Of a stretch of DNA of 64,000 nucleotides, positions 1-11,000 are shown piece by piece. The translations under genes and the position numbers were made by a program. Position 1 is the stretch's first letter; every line of letters begins with the position of its first letter. The notes beneath the pieces are model-generated. The model was not told the DNA's origin. It did not search any database and saw nothing but the letters and a program-made list of their open reading frames with translations. Origin of the DNA: JANXQG01 sp963824275 (lineage in GTDB: Bacteria; Planctomycetota; Planctomycetia; Pirellulales; Thermoguttaceae). Where the stretch lies: positions 2,914,001 through 2,978,000 of the forward strand of contig CAWGOT010000003.1 of NCBI GenBank assembly GCA_963824275.1, read 5' to 3'.

Positions 1-1591
1 CGCCGTCGATGGAGACCTCCGCAGCGGGCGGATCAACGTCGATCTCCAGGGTTCCGGACCTGGTGGGGATGAGCAGAACGGTCAGAAAGACGAGGGCCGC
101 GGCCGCCGCCAAGGCACACGCCAAGACGATCGGCCTCCGCCACCAGGGGGGAAAAGGGGTCGGATCCATTTTCTCGGGGCGACCGAGGGGGTGGGGAAGG
201 GCTGACGGCCGAGAAAATGGATCCGACCCCTGTTTCCCCCCCGGATCGCTTGGCGTCGGGGCATTTCCGGCCTGTCCGGCCGGTTTTGTCGAACTGGTCG
301 ACCCTGCTTCCGGGGCGCAGCTTTCCCCGCAACCCAGAGTACCGGCTACCCCCGCGCAACTCTCCCTGTCGGCCTTGATTTTGCTCGCCCGCGCCAAGAG
401 CGCCGGCAGATCGCACGCGGTGCAGGCAGGCGCCAGCGCGGCGGCCACCGCGCCTGGAGTCGCATGCCGCCTGGCCGGCGACCTGGCCAGCATCTTGTGC
501 AGGACCTTCGCCAAGGCCGCCGGCACCTCCTTGCGCTCGCGGCGGATCGGCGGGATGCGATCGCGGAGATGGGCCGCCATCTTGGTGATGCGCGTGCGGT
601 AGCGAGGGCTGTCGAAGGGCGCGTGCCCAGTGAGCAATTTGTAGAGCGTACAACCCAGACCGTAGATATCGGCGCGGACATCGACCGTGTGCGGGTCCGT
701 GACCTGTTCGGGGGCCATGTATTCCGCCGTGCCCACGGTCTGCCCTGCGGCGGTCATCTCCGTTTCCGTCGGCGGTTGGGCCTGGAAGAGGGCCAGCCCC
801 AGATCGAGCAGCTTGACCTGCCCTTGCGGCGTGAGCATCAAGTTCGAGGGCTTGATGTCGCGATGCACCAATCCCTGCTCGTGCGCGGATTGCAGCCCCA
901 GCGCGGCCTGGCGGATGATCTCGCAGGCGTCGGCAATCGGCAGCGGACCGTGGTGGCGGACCAGGTCGGCGAGGTCCATGCCCTCCACGAATTCCATGAC
1001 CAGAACCCGCCGGCCGTCGATCTCGCGGGCATCCGAGGCCCTCACGATATTCGGATGGTCCAGGCTGCCCACGGCCCTCATTTCGCGATCGAAGCGGGAA
1101 TTCGCTGCGGCGTCGTCATGCCGGCCCTCCGGCAGCATCTTGAGGGCGACGAAGCGGTTCAGCCGCGTATGCCAGGCCTTGTAGATGGTGCCCATTCCGC
1201 CGCCGGGCAGCCGCTCCCGGATTTCGTATTCGCCCAGGATTCGCCCCACAGTCCGCTCGCTCTCCGGGAGAGGGCCGGGGTGAGGGAGCGGGCGATCTTC
1301 CTCCTGGGGCGATTGGTCCGCAGGCGGCATATCTCCCTCGGGCAGTTTACAGATTGCCTCCACCGCCTGGCGGAACTGCGGATCGGGAACGAACGGTTCG
1401 CACGGCGCCTCCGCTTCGCGCAAGACGGAAATGAGCGTGCCGCCGAGGTGGTCAAGCGTGCGGATGGCCGTCTCGCAGGTTTCGCATTCGGACAGGTGTT
1501 CTTCAATCGCGATGGCCTCGGGCTCCGACAGGCCCCCTTTGAGATAGGAAGACAACCGGTTGTGATCAGGGCAATTGGAAGACTTCGTCAC
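1..1591 (-). CDS. Zinc-finger/serine-threonine protein kinase (partial, runs off left edge)
   Basis: Membrane-bound Hanks-type kinase, read from a GTG at 1591 (AAGGGGGG lies upstream) without interruption to base 1, so the C-terminus is missing. Order seen: a short Cys/His segment at about residues 7-40 resembling an anti-sigma zinc finger; kinase domain from about residue 121 with glycine loop GGGMG, Lys151, HRDIKPSN (243-250), DLG (263-265, in place of DFG) and GTAEYMAPEQ; then a low-complexity linker, one membrane segment (about 485-505) and the start of a PEGA-like extracytoplasmic part. It follows the ECF sigma gene on the same strand, the usual planctomycete sigma/kinase pairing. The linker is partly encoded by a palindromic repeat (156-230), and residues near 102-112 (PLPHPGPLPES) come from another repeat-like stretch. 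Family call secure; target unknown. Confidence 0.88.
   Translation of the reverse strand, partial: MTKSSNCPDHNRLSSYLKGGLSEPEAIAIEEHLSECETCETAIRTLDHLGGTLISVLREAEAPCEPFVPDPQFRQAVEAICKLPEGDMPPADQSPQEEDRPLPHPGPLPESERTVGRILGEYEIRERLPGGGMGTIYKAWHTRLNRFVALKMLPEGRHDDAAANSRFDREMRAVGSLDHPNIVRASDAREIDGRRVLVMEFVEGMDLADLVRHHGPLPIADACEIIRQAALGLQSAHEQGLVHRDIKPSNLMLTPQGQVKLLDLGLALFQAQPPTETEMTAAGQTVGTAEYMAPEQVTDPHTVDVRADIYGLGCTLYKLLTGHAPFDSPRYRTRITKMAAHLRDRIPPIRRERKEVPAALAKVLHKMLARSPARRHATPGAVAAALAPACTACDLPALLARASKIKADRESCAGVAGTLGCGESCAPEAGSTSSTKPAGQAGNAPTPSDPGGKQGSDPFSRPSALPHPLGRPEKMDPTPFPPWWRRPIVLACALAAAAALVFLTVLLIPTRSGTLEIDVDPPAAEVSIDG
156..230. repeat. 22-bp inverted repeat inside the kinase linker
   Basis: Two perfect 22-bp arms (156-177 and 209-230), each containing GGATCCATTTTCTCGG or its complement, with a 31-bp loop. 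The element is translated in frame between the kinase domain and the membrane segment, so it looks like an interspersed palindrome tolerated in a flexible linker. Confidence 0.8.
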
Positions 1592-1800
1592 GGCTAGGTC
1601 CCCCCTTGAGGAAGAATGCTAGGAGCTGGGAGCGGGGAGCAGGGAGAAAGATCCATGACAGCTACATTCTGCAATTGGGAGACGACCGCGAAGTGATCAG
1701 CGGACAGAACATTGCCGCCTATTATGTAGAACGGGGGAGCGTCACAGCAATTTCTTGGGGTTCTTCTGGTTCTTGCGCCAAACGTGTCGATGGTCCCCAA

Positions 1801-1861
1801 TAGGGTGGCACGTCCCTGGGCTTGCGAAGGGGGTGGTAAACCGGAAAAGCCCACCCTACTA
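1801..1861. repeat. TAGGGTGG...CCACCCTA palindromic element
   Basis: Intergenic element between the sigma factor stop and the kinase start. It begins TAGGGTGG and ends CCCACCCTA, the same ends as the elements at 17693, 19929 and 40232. Inner arms are poorly matched here, so it may be a degenerate member. The rest of the 1592-1858 spacer also holds GGAGCGGGGAGC-type sequence at 1621-1650. Confidence 0.6.
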
Positions 1862-2470
1862 GTGAATATCGCCAAGTTCCTGCCGCAACCGCCTGAGGAC
1901 CTTGTATTTTGCCTGCCGGACCCCGGCCGGGGACATGCCGAGTTCCTCGGCTACGTCGGCCGCCGATCGGCCCTCAACCGTGGTCAGCAGGAACGCCTTC
2001 CAGGTGGCCGGTTCGAACTCCGCCCGAACGGTCGCAAAGACCTGTTGGAACAGGTCTTGCAAGGGGCCTCGCTCGTGCGATTCGGTCGATTCCGCGTCGA
2101 GGAAATCGACTTTCTGATCCAGCCCGCTGCCGCCTCCGACCATTTGGGGAAGGGCGGCCTGGCGGCGGAAATGGTCCGTGATCTTATTCCGCGCGATGAT
2201 TCGCAACCAGCCGCGAAAGGTCTGCCCTGATTGCTCGCGGCGAAAGCCGGCCAGCCCTCGCCAGACCGCGAGGAAGACCTCTTGCATCACATCGGCCGCG
2301 TCGTTTGAGGACATCTGGCTGCGGCGGCACCACGTGTAAACCAGCGGCGAATAGTAAGAAACCAACCGCTGCCAGGCGGACGCATCGCCCACACGAACCG
2401 ACTCGATCAGCCCGCTCGACGTAGAGCCGGATGCCTCGAAAACCAATCCGCTGTCGGGCCCCATGCACAC
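1859..2470 (-). CDS. ECF-family RNA polymerase sigma factor
   Basis: A 203-residue sigma-70-like protein. Region 2 is at about residues 25-95, including DVMQEVFLAVWR and the GWLRIIARNKITDHFRR segment that contacts the -10 element. Region 4 is at about 145-200, with a helix-turn-helix around AADVAEELGMSPAGVRQAK. Length is typical of ECF factors. It lies upstream of a zinc-finger/kinase gene on the same strand, and planctomycete ECF factors are commonly paired with such kinases, so the two probably form one signalling unit. A near-consensus promoter is present at 2544-2572. Start could be ATG 2470 or ATG 2464. Confidence 0.92.
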   Translation of the reverse strand: MCMGPDSGLVFEASGSTSSGLIESVRVGDASAWQRLVSYYSPLVYTWCRRSQMSSNDAADVMQEVFLAVWRGLAGFRREQSGQTFRGWLRIIARNKITDHFRRQAALPQMVGGGSGLDQKVDFLDAESTESHERGPLQDLFQQVFATVRAEFEPATWKAFLLTTVEGRSAADVAEELGMSPAGVRQAKYKVLRRLRQELGDIH

Positions 2471-2543
2471 CCCAACACAAAGTCACGTAACCGGTGAGTC
2501 ATCGAACTTCTCAGGACGCAAAATCGAGCGAGTAACCGAATGG

Positions 2544-2572
2544 ATTGTAAACCAAAGCGATCTACTTGTCAA
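2544..2572 (-). promoter_or_regulatory. Sigma-70-type promoter for the sigma factor/kinase pair
   Basis: On the minus strand: TTGACA (2572-2567), 17-nt spacer, TACAAT (2549-2544). This is 74 nt upstream of the sigma factor start. The rest of the gene-free stretch 2471-2801 holds only the weaker plus-strand candidate at 2599-2626. Confidence 0.65.
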
Positions 2573-2598
2573 TAATGTGAAGGATGAATACCAAGAAG

Positions 2599-2626
2599 TT
2601 GCGGACTGCTTAGCAAGTGATAGAAT
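2599..2626 (+). promoter_or_regulatory. Possible promoter for the 2802 gene
   Basis: TTGCGG, 16-nt spacer, TAGAAT on the plus strand. It points at the secreted-protein gene that starts at 2802, leaving a leader of about 170 nt. Spacing and -10 are reasonable; the -35 is partial. Confidence 0.35.
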
Positions 2627-2801
2627 GGACTGCGTTGGGGACCCTCCAGCATGTAGCACCCGGTCCCAAAAGTTTGCGGATCCCAACTTCCGCACGGCAA
2701 ACCCAAAGGACGGTGGAGCGTGGGTCAGCTAATTCGAAATTCTCCCTGGGTCCCCGATCTGCCCGATCTGCCCACGATTTGCCCCGACAAGGAAACCTAT
2801 T

Positions 2802-3212
2802 ATGAGACAGTCTTTTCTCGCGTCGGTGATCGTTCTTACGTTCGCGCTCCTTGCCAGTCGGGCGGTTGCTGCCGAACCCAAACCGTTGGTTATGCGCGAG
2901 TTCATCGAGAGGAAGGAGGCCGAGACCGAATTCTCTGTTCCGGAGAGCATCCAGAAGGATATGTGCCGGTCCGCATCCACGTTCCTGGAAACCGTTTATC
3001 CCGACGTCGACAAGGGCTGGATGCGCGACGAACTTGGCAAGTGGCTGCTAAAGGACCACTACGGGTTACAAGAATTGAACCACCCAAGGGTCCGCCTCAC
3101 AATTAAGGACACGATTCAATTGGACATGACCTTTCCTTGGCGCGATGACATTGAGGTCCGCGCCAATCGGCGCCACCAGGTGTCGCGCGAGAAGAATTGG
3201 ACAACCCCTTGA
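2802..3212 (+). CDS. Small secreted protein of unknown function
   Basis: 136 residues beginning with a clear signal peptide (MRQSFLASVIVLTFALLASRAVAA, cleavage expected after AVAA). The mature part is charged and shows no motif I recognise. The last codons overlap the next ORF, which starts at a TTG at 3197 in another frame and lacks a signal peptide. The two may therefore be one secreted protein of about 335 residues split by a single-base frameshift near 3195. Function unknown. Confidence 0.6.
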   Translation: MRQSFLASVIVLTFALLASRAVAAEPKPLVMREFIERKEAETEFSVPESIQKDMCRSASTFLETVYPDVDKGWMRDELGKWLLKDHYGLQELNHPRVRLTIKDTIQLDMTFPWRDDIEVRANRRHQVSREKNWTTP

Positions 3213-3805
3213 CGCTTCAAGACGCCGAGTCGCAAGCGCGTCAGGTATTGGAGAGACTGGCTGGCGGCCCGGAGCAGGCGCGACGCTTCGAGCTAAGGGA
3301 TTCTCGCAGGGCGCAATCGGACTGGGACGATTTTCGCTTCTTCGAGTTCGCGCAGTCGCCAGGCCGTCTTGCCGTGACGGACGTCTATTTCCATATTCGC
3401 CGGTCCAATGGACTGGTCCTACGGTGCGAATGGAATGCGCTGCGTCTTCGGCCGGCCGTTCCTTACGAGAAGATCGTGGAGATGGCAAAGGCGGCGGGAA
3501 GGACGGAGCACGCTGTTGGTCGCCGGAACGACATCGTGCTGCAGACGCACTACTACGGCGGCGTCGGAACCCTTATTTGGGAGTTTGTCACGCCCCCGGG
3601 GCCCGGGGGCGCGCGGCAAGATGATACGTGGTGGGACGCCACCACCGGCGAGTTGATATATTCCATGGTGCTGCACGGAGGAACGCCGGACAAACCGTAC
3701 AGAAACCCGCAGTATTTCGTGGAGGTGAACGACGCGCTCCTGAAGCGGCAATATCGAGAAGTCGATCCAAGAGCGCGTTGCGGAACTGGAGAAGAAATAG
3801 ACTAA
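3197..3805 (+). CDS. Unknown protein, possibly the C-terminal part of the 2802 gene
   Basis: 202 residues from a TTG start overlapping the preceding ORF by 16 bases. No signal peptide, no membrane segment and no catalytic motif seen. The segment DDTWWDATTGELIYSMVLHGG resembles beta-strand-rich secreted domains. The lack of its own strong start and the overlap favour a frameshifted continuation of the preceding secreted protein. I do not recognise the family. Confidence 0.6.
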   Translation: MDNPLTLQDAESQARQVLERLAGGPEQARRFELRDSRRAQSDWDDFRFFEFAQSPGRLAVTDVYFHIRRSNGLVLRCEWNALRLRPAVPYEKIVEMAKAAGRTEHAVGRRNDIVLQTHYYGGVGTLIWEFVTPPGPGGARQDDTWWDATTGELIYSMVLHGGTPDKPYRNPQYFVEVNDALLKRQYREVDPRARCGTGEEID

Positions 3806-3841
3806 AAGCGCAAGGGCCGACCTTCTTCGGGCGAGCTTTGG

Positions 3842-4741
3842 CTACTTCGATTCCTCGTGCGGCTTGTCCTTGTCGAGCAGGACCCGCTCCTGGGGATCTT
3901 TGAGGTCGGCGTGGCGGAAACCGTCGGTGACGTATCCGCCGATGTCGAAGCGGAAGCCGGTTTCTTTGGAGAGCTTTGTGGCCCTTTGCGCCAGCTCGGC
4001 GCGCTCCAAGGGCGTTTTGCGGGGCAGGGCCAGGAAGATTTCGTTGGCTCGGGTGCGGGCCCTGACGACATACAGATCGTCGAAGACCTCCTGGTAGGTC
4101 CGCAGCATGGCGTCGTGGAGCGAATTGCTCGCGGAGGACCAGACGTTGCTCGCCACCACGCCCTCAGGCCCTACGGCGCGGCGCACGGATACGAGGAACT
4201 CCTTCGTGGCCAGATCGTAGGGAATGTTGTCGGGACCGAAGGCATCCAGGAAGATGATGTCGTAGGGCTGCTTGCACTTCTCGATAAAGCGGCGGCCGTC
4301 CTCGACGTAGGCATGCATCGCGGCGTCCTCGTGGAACCCGAAGAACTTCTTGGCCACCTCGACCACGTCCGGATCGATGTCCACGACGTCGATCGTCATC
4401 TGCGGATAGTGCTTGCGGAGCAGGCCGGGGATCGTGCCGCCGCCCAGTCCGATGATCAGCACCCGCTTGGGGTCCTTGACCAGCGTCAAGGCGACAGGCA
4501 TCACTTGGGCATATTCGCAGACGATGTGGTCGGGATCGCCGACCTTGACAATGCTCTGCGAGGCGGCGGTGTTGTCATCGGCGCCGAAGCGGAGCGTCCG
4601 CAGGCCCTGCTCGTCCTCGACGACCACGATGGTCGTGTAGGGCGAGGCCTTCTTGTACAGGATCTTCTCTTCCGACGACGCCTTGCCGCAGGCGACGGCT
4701 ACCAACAGCCCTAACAGCAAACTAATCTTGCGACGGTTCAT
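3842..4741 (-). CDS. Secreted spermidine-synthase-like methyltransferase-fold protein
   Basis: About 299 residues from ATG 4741, chosen over 4774 because GGAG sits upstream and the protein then begins with a signal peptide (MNRRKISLLLGLLVAVACG, possibly a lipoprotein). The Rossmann core is plain: VLIIGLGGGTIPGLLRKHYP (nucleotide-binding loop), DVVDIDPDVVEVAKKFFGF, YVEDGRRFI, and YDIIFLDAFGPDNIPYDL. This is the spermidine/spermine synthase family, where decarboxylated S-adenosylmethionine donates an aminopropyl group. An exported copy is unlikely to make cytosolic polyamine, so the substrate is uncertain. It is a single-gene unit with its own promoter. Confidence 0.82.
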   Translation of the reverse strand: MNRRKISLLLGLLVAVACGKASSEEKILYKKASPYTTIVVVEDEQGLRTLRFGADDNTAASQSIVKVGDPDHIVCEYAQVMPVALTLVKDPKRVLIIGLGGGTIPGLLRKHYPQMTIDVVDIDPDVVEVAKKFFGFHEDAAMHAYVEDGRRFIEKCKQPYDIIFLDAFGPDNIPYDLATKEFLVSVRRAVGPEGVVASNVWSSASNSLHDAMLRTYQEVFDDLYVVRARTRANEIFLALPRKTPLERAELAQRATKLSKETGFRFDIGGYVTDGFRHADLKDPQERVLLDKDKPHEESK

Positions 4742-4818
4742 CGAACAGGCTCCTTCGATTATCACAGTACACACATTTGGTTGTGGATTGGCGATTTGCC
4801 ATGTTTTGTAAGTCCGCT

Positions 4819-4847
4819 ATTATAACAAGAAAAAGGCCAGGAAACCA
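4819..4847 (-). promoter_or_regulatory. Promoter of the spermidine-synthase-like gene
   Basis: Minus strand TTGGTT (4847-4842), 17-nt spacer, TATAAT (4824-4819), 78 nt upstream of the start. The rest of the 4742-5094 spacer shows no convincing gene. Confidence 0.5.
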
Positions 4848-5094
4848 AGCGAGCGCTAGGAGAAACGGCCGTGCGTTTGAATATTGACAAGTGCAGGCGC
4901 GAAAACCTTGCTTTTTTCGCAGAAAGTCCCTATAAAGAAGATACGGACGCTTGGGCAGTGGAGTCCGCGCCAGACCTTATCGAGCCTTTGACGCGCAGCC
5001 CGTCGCTTTCGGTTCCGATTTTCATTTCTGCAATGGCTTGCCGTGGAACGCGGTGGCAAGCGTGTCTTGAAGGCCCTGGAAGAACTGAAAAGTC

Positions 5095-8000
5095 ATGACG
5101 AGATCCGGCAGACGACGATCGGTTTCCATGCCCTGGGCGCCGCCTTTCCTACCTAGAGGACACGGCGTTTCGCAGCAGCGATCCTGCAAGACTCCCGCAG
5201 GGCAGCGTTGCTTGCGATTGGAGGTGCTTGAAAGCCGGACGCTGCTAAGCGTCGCGGGACCGGTGCCCGAGAGTACACCCCATTTCGATTACGTGCTGTC
5301 CAATCCGGCAGCGCTCAGGGCGCCGGCCACGGGCGGCGAACTCGGCACCGGCGATTCGAGCCCGACTGGCCTGGGGTTTACGCCCGCCCAGATCGACGCG
5401 GCCTATGGTTTCACTTCGATCAACTATGGTTCCCTCACCGGCTCGGGGGCAGGCCAGACGATCGCCATTATCGACGCCTATAACGATCCCGACATTGTCA
5501 GCGACGCGGCCACGTTCAACACCGCCTTCGGCTTGCCCTCGTTCAACACCGGCGGGCCGACGCTGACCGTGCTGAACCAGAGCGGCGGGACCTCGCTGCG
5601 GCACGTGACGGCGTCGGGCACCAGCGGCTGGGCGACCGAGGAATCGCTCGAACGTCGAGTCGGCGCATGCCATTGCGCCGCAGGCCAACATCGTGTTGAT
5701 CGAGGGCAACACCAGTTCTACTTCTTCCTTGCTCACCGCAGTGGGCGCAGCGCGGACGATTACGCCAGCGGTGTCCGTGGTCTCAATGAGTTGGAGTTTA
5801 GGAGGCGAGTCCAGCAGTGAAACGAGCGATGACTCGACGTACTTCACCACGCCCAGCGGCCACGAGGGGATGACGTTCGTGGCGTCCACCGGCGACGACG
5901 GCACGACCGTTTCCGGCGCGTCGCCGGCCGTGAACTATCCGGCCGCTTCTCCCAATGTGCTGGCCGCCGGCGGCAGCAGTCTGACCCTCAACGGAGATAG
6001 TTATGTGCAGCGAGTCCGCCTGGACCAGCGGCGGCGGCGGTCAAAGTCTGTACGAAAGTGAGCCGGCCTATCAGGAGGGAGTGCAAACGTCCGGCAAACG
6101 CCAGCTCCCGGACTTGTCCTTCGACGCCAATCCCCAGACGGGCGTGCCGATTTACGACTCCTACGACTTCGGCGCCGGGACCGGCTGGGTTGGAATCGGC
6201 GGCACGAGCGTTTCCGCCCCCTGCCTGTCGGGCCTGATTGCGATCGTGGACGAGCTCCGCGTCGGCCAAAGTCTGGGCACGCTCAACGGCGCCACGCAGA
6301 CCATCCCCGAACTCTACTCCCTCCCCGCCGCCGATTTCCACGACGTCACCGCCGGATACAACGCGAATTTTCCGGGCTACGGCTACTTCGGCTCCACGTA
6401 CGACAGCGAAAGCTCGGGCGACAAGACCAACGGTTACCCCGATGCGGGTTTCGCGGCCAAGCCGGGTTACGATGAGGCGACGGGACTCGGCACCCCGGTG
6501 GCCAACTTGATCGCCGCCGGCTTCCTCAACCCCGTTGCCACCACGACCACCCTGACTGTTTCGGCGGCCTCATCGACCTACGGGCAGTCGTTGACCATCA
6601 AGGCCGCGGTGGCCGTCGTTGCGCCGCAGACCGGCACTCCGAGCGGCGGCACAGTGACTTTCATGGAGGGCACGACGACGATCGGCTCGGCGCCCGTCAG
6701 CAGCGGCGCCGCCACGGTGACCTTGTCCACACTGCCGGCCGGGCTGGGCACGCTCGAGCGCCAGCTATAGCGGCTTCAGCGGCACCGTCAGCGGCACCTT
6801 CTACAACTTCGCGGCCAGCAGCACCAACGGGCAGGCGGCCGCCTTGCTGACGGTTGCCGGCGGCGGTCCGCTCTCGACGGCCGGGACGACGCTCTCGCCG
6901 TTCGGGATCGCCATCGATTCCAGCGGCAATCTCTATCTGGCCGACCCGAAACACAACCGGGTGCTCGAGGTGGAAGCCGGCAGCGGCACGGTGATCACGG
7001 TCGCGGGCAACGGCACCGCCGGCTACAGCGGCAACGGCGGGCTGGCCACTTCGGCGGAGCTCGATGCGCCGTCCGGCGTGGCGGTCGACTCCAACGGCGA
7101 CCTGTTTATCGCCGACACCGGCAACAACGTCGTCCGCGAGGTCGCCAACGTCAACGGCCCCAGCCCGGAGATCACCACCGTGGCGGGCAACCATACCAAC
7201 GGCTACAGCGGCAGCGGCGCCGCGGCCACCTCCACGGAGCTCTCCTGGCCGACCGGCCTGGCGGTCGACGCCAGCGGGAATCTGTACATCGCCGATACGG
7301 GAGATGCCTTGATCTACGAGGTCAACGCCTCGACGCACATCGCCACCATCGTCGCCGGCGACACGCCGACGACGGGCTACTTCGGCTACTCGGGCGACGG
7401 CGGAGCGGCAACGTCGGCCGAGCTTTGGTGGCCGATGGGGGTCGCCGTGGACTCCGCGGGAGACATCTATATTGCCGACACCTTCAACGACGTGATCCGC
7501 GAGGTGAACACTTCGGGCATCATCAACACGATTGCCGGCAATGCCGGCCTCTTGACCGGGACCTACGGCGGCGACAACGGCCCGGCCACTTCGGCGGACC
7601 TGAGTTTCCCCGTCGACGTGAGCCTGGACGGAAGCGGCCACCTTTTCATCGCCGACTACGGGAACGATCGCATCCGCGAGGTCAACCTCTCCTCGGGCGC
7701 GATCGCGACCGTTGCCGGAGGCGGGCTGGTCGACAACGGTCCCGGCGCGAGCACGGCGCTGGACGGCCCTGCGGCGATGGTCGCCGACACGAGCGGGCGC
7801 CTCGATATCGCCGACTACGCCAACAACTGCGTACGCCAGCTCAATCTCACCACGGGCCTGATGACCACGATTGCCGGCATCGGGATCTCCGGCGACAACG
7901 GCGACAGCGGCCAGGCCACGGCCGCCGCGCTCGACTGGCCCACGGCCGTGGCCGTCAACGCGGCGGGCGGGCTCTTCATCGCCGACGAGTACGGCCAGCG

Positions 8001-11000
8001 CGTCCGCGACGTCAACCTTGCGACCGGTGTGATCACCACGATCGCCGGCGACGGGACGGCCGGCTACACGGGCAACAACGGACCGGCCACGTCGGCGGAA
8101 CTCGACGATCCGACGGGCATCGCCGTCGACGCCGCCGGCAATCTGTACATCGCCGACGCGGCCAACAATTGCATCCGCGAAGTGAATCTTGCCAGCGGAA
8201 CCATCACGACCATCGCCGGCGACGGCACCGCCGGCTATAGCGGCGACAACGGTCCCGCCACGTCGGCGGAGCTCGACGATCCGACGGGTGTCGCCGTGGA
8301 CAATGCCGGGCACCTCTTCATCGCCGACGAGGGCAACGACCGCATCCGCGAAGTGAACCTTTCCAGCGGCCTGATCACCACCGTGGCCGGCGACGGAACT
8401 GCGGGCTACAACGGCGATGGGATCCAGGGCACGGCCGCCGAGCTCGACGCCCCCGCGGACGTGGCCGTCAACAGCGCCGGGAATCTGTTGATCGCCGACA
8501 CCGACAACAACCGCATCCGACTGCTCAACCTCTCCAGCGGCGTCATCACGACCGTCGCGGGCAATGGGACCGCGGGCTATAGCGGCGACAGCGGCCAGGC
8601 CACGGCCGCGAGCATCAACAGCCCGTTGGGCGTCGCCGCCGACGCTAGCGGCGACATCTTCATCAGCGATACGGCCAACAATGTGATCCGCGAAGTGAAT
8701 TCCGCGGGCGTGATCGTGACCCTGGCCGGCACGGCGACGGCGGGCGACCGTCCCAACGAGGTCCCGGCTGCCGCCGGAACCTTCAACGGCCCCGGCGGCC
8801 TGGCTGTGGACAGCGCGGGAAACCTGTACGTTGCCGATACCCAGAACGACCTGGTTCGCAAGCTGGGAGCGGCGACCACCGAGAGCGTTGCCCCAGCCGC
8901 ACTGACGATCACGGCGACCAACGAGACCAAGAACTACGGGCAGACGCTGAGCTTCGCCCCGACGGCGTTCACGACCAGCGGGTTGCTCAACGGCGATGCG
9001 GTCACGAGCGTGACGTTCACGAGCGCGGGGGCGTCGGCATCGGCGGCGGCGGGCGCCTATCCCATTCTGTGCAGCGCCGCGGTGGGCAGCGGTTTGAGCA
9101 ACTACACGATTACCTACGTCAGCGGCACGTTGACCGTCGCGCCGGTCCAGCTCACCGTGACGGTGAACAACCAGTCGAAGGTCTATGGCGGGGCGCTGCC
9201 GGGCTTGACCGCCAGCTACAGCGGATTCGTCAACGGCGACAGCCCTGCGAGCCTCACGACGCAGCCTATGCTCTCCACGACGGCCACGGCATCGAGCCAT
9301 GTTGCGGGGAGCCCCTACCCGATCACGGCGAGCGGCGCGGTGGACCCGAACTACACTTTCAACTACGTCCCCGGGGCGCTGACGGTGACGGCTGCGCCGC
9401 TGACGATCACGGCCAACAATAAGAGCATGACCTACGGCGGGGCGCTGCCGGCGCTGACCGCCGGTTATGCGGGCCTGGTCAACGGCGACACGAGTGCGGC
9501 GATCAGCGGGCTGACGCTCTCCACGGCGGCGGCCAGCAGTCCTGCCGGGTCCTATCCGATTACGGCCAGCGGTGCGGTCGACCCGGACTACTCCATCAGC
9601 TACGTGGCCGGCACGCTGACCATCGGCCAGGCGCCGTTGACGATCACGGCATCTAACGAGGGCATGACCTACGGCGGGGCGCTGCCGGCGCTGACGGCCG
9701 GCTACATGGGCCTGGTCAACGGCAACACGAGCGCGGCAATCAGCGGGTTGGTGCTTTCCACGGCGCCGGCCGGCAGCCCCGCCGGGTCCTACCCGATCAC
9801 GGCCAGCGGTGCGGTCGATCCGAACTACTCCATCAGCTACCTGCCCGGCACGCTGACCATCGGGCAAGCGCCGCTGACCATTACGGCGAATAATCAGGGC
9901 ATGACCTACGGCGGCGTAATGCCGGGGCTGACGGCCAGCTACACCGGTCTGGTCAACGGCGACACGAGTGCGGCGATCAGCGGGCTCGTGCTTTCCACGG
10001 CGGCGGCCAGCAGCCCCGCCGGGTCCTACCCGATCACGGCCAGCGGCGCGTCCGATCCGAACTATTCCATCAGCTACCTGCCCGGCACGCTGACCATCGG
10101 GCAAGCGCCGCTGACGATCGCGGCAACTAACCAGGGCATGACCTACGGCGGCGGCATGCCGGGGCTGACGGCCAGCTACATGGGTTTGGTCAACGGCGAC
10201 ACGAGTGCGGCGATCAGCGGGCTGACGCTTTCCACGGCGGCGGCCAGCAGTCCCGCCGGGTCCTACCCGATCACGGCCAGCGGCGCGTCCGATCCGAACT
10301 ACTCCATCAGCTACCTGCCCGGCACGCTGACCATCGGGCAAGCGCCGCTGACGATCGCGGCAAATAACCAGGGCATGACCTACGGCGGCGGCATGCCGGG
10401 GCTGACGGCCAGCTACACCGGTCTGGTCAACGGCGACACGAGTGCGGCGATCAGCGGGCTCGTGCTTTCCACGGCGGCGGCCAGCAGCCCCGCCGGGTCC
10501 TACCCGATCACGGCCAGCGGCGCGTCCGATCCGAACTACTCCATCAGCTACCTGCCCGGCACGTTGACCATCGGGCAAGCGCCGCTGACGATCACAGCAA
10601 CGAATCAGAGCATGACCTACGGCGGAGCGCTACCGGGGCTGACGGCCGGTTATGCGGGTCTGGTCAACGGCGACACGAGTGCGGCGATCAGCGGGCTCGT
10701 GCTTTCCACGGCGGCGACCGGCAGTCCCGCCGGGTCGTATCCGATCACGGCCGGCGGTGCGTCCGATCCGAACTACTCCATCAGCTACCTGCCCGGCACG
10801 CTGACCATCGGAAAAGCGCCGCTGACGATCACACCGAATAACCAGACGATGACCTACGGCGGTGCGCTGCCGGGGCTGACGGCCAGCTACATGGGTCTGG
10901 TCAACGGCGACACGAGTGCGGCGATCGGCGGGCTCGTGCTTTCCACGGCGGCGGCCAGCAGCCCCGCCGGGTCCTACCCGATCACGGCCAGCGGCGCGTC

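Noticed and set aside
464..1597. Long plus-strand open frame opposite the kinase
   Set aside because: The minus strand gives an unmistakable kinase with all motifs; the plus frame is the high-GC antisense shadow.
4871..5098. 75-codon plus-strand frame upstream of the giant gene
   Set aside because: No ribosome site, no motif, composition not clearly coding.
6697..10578. 1293-codon minus-strand open frame
   Set aside because: Antisense to the NHL/MBG repeats; Arg/Gly/Ala-rich with repeated GRDRVGPGG phrases, an artefact of GC-rich repeats lacking stops.
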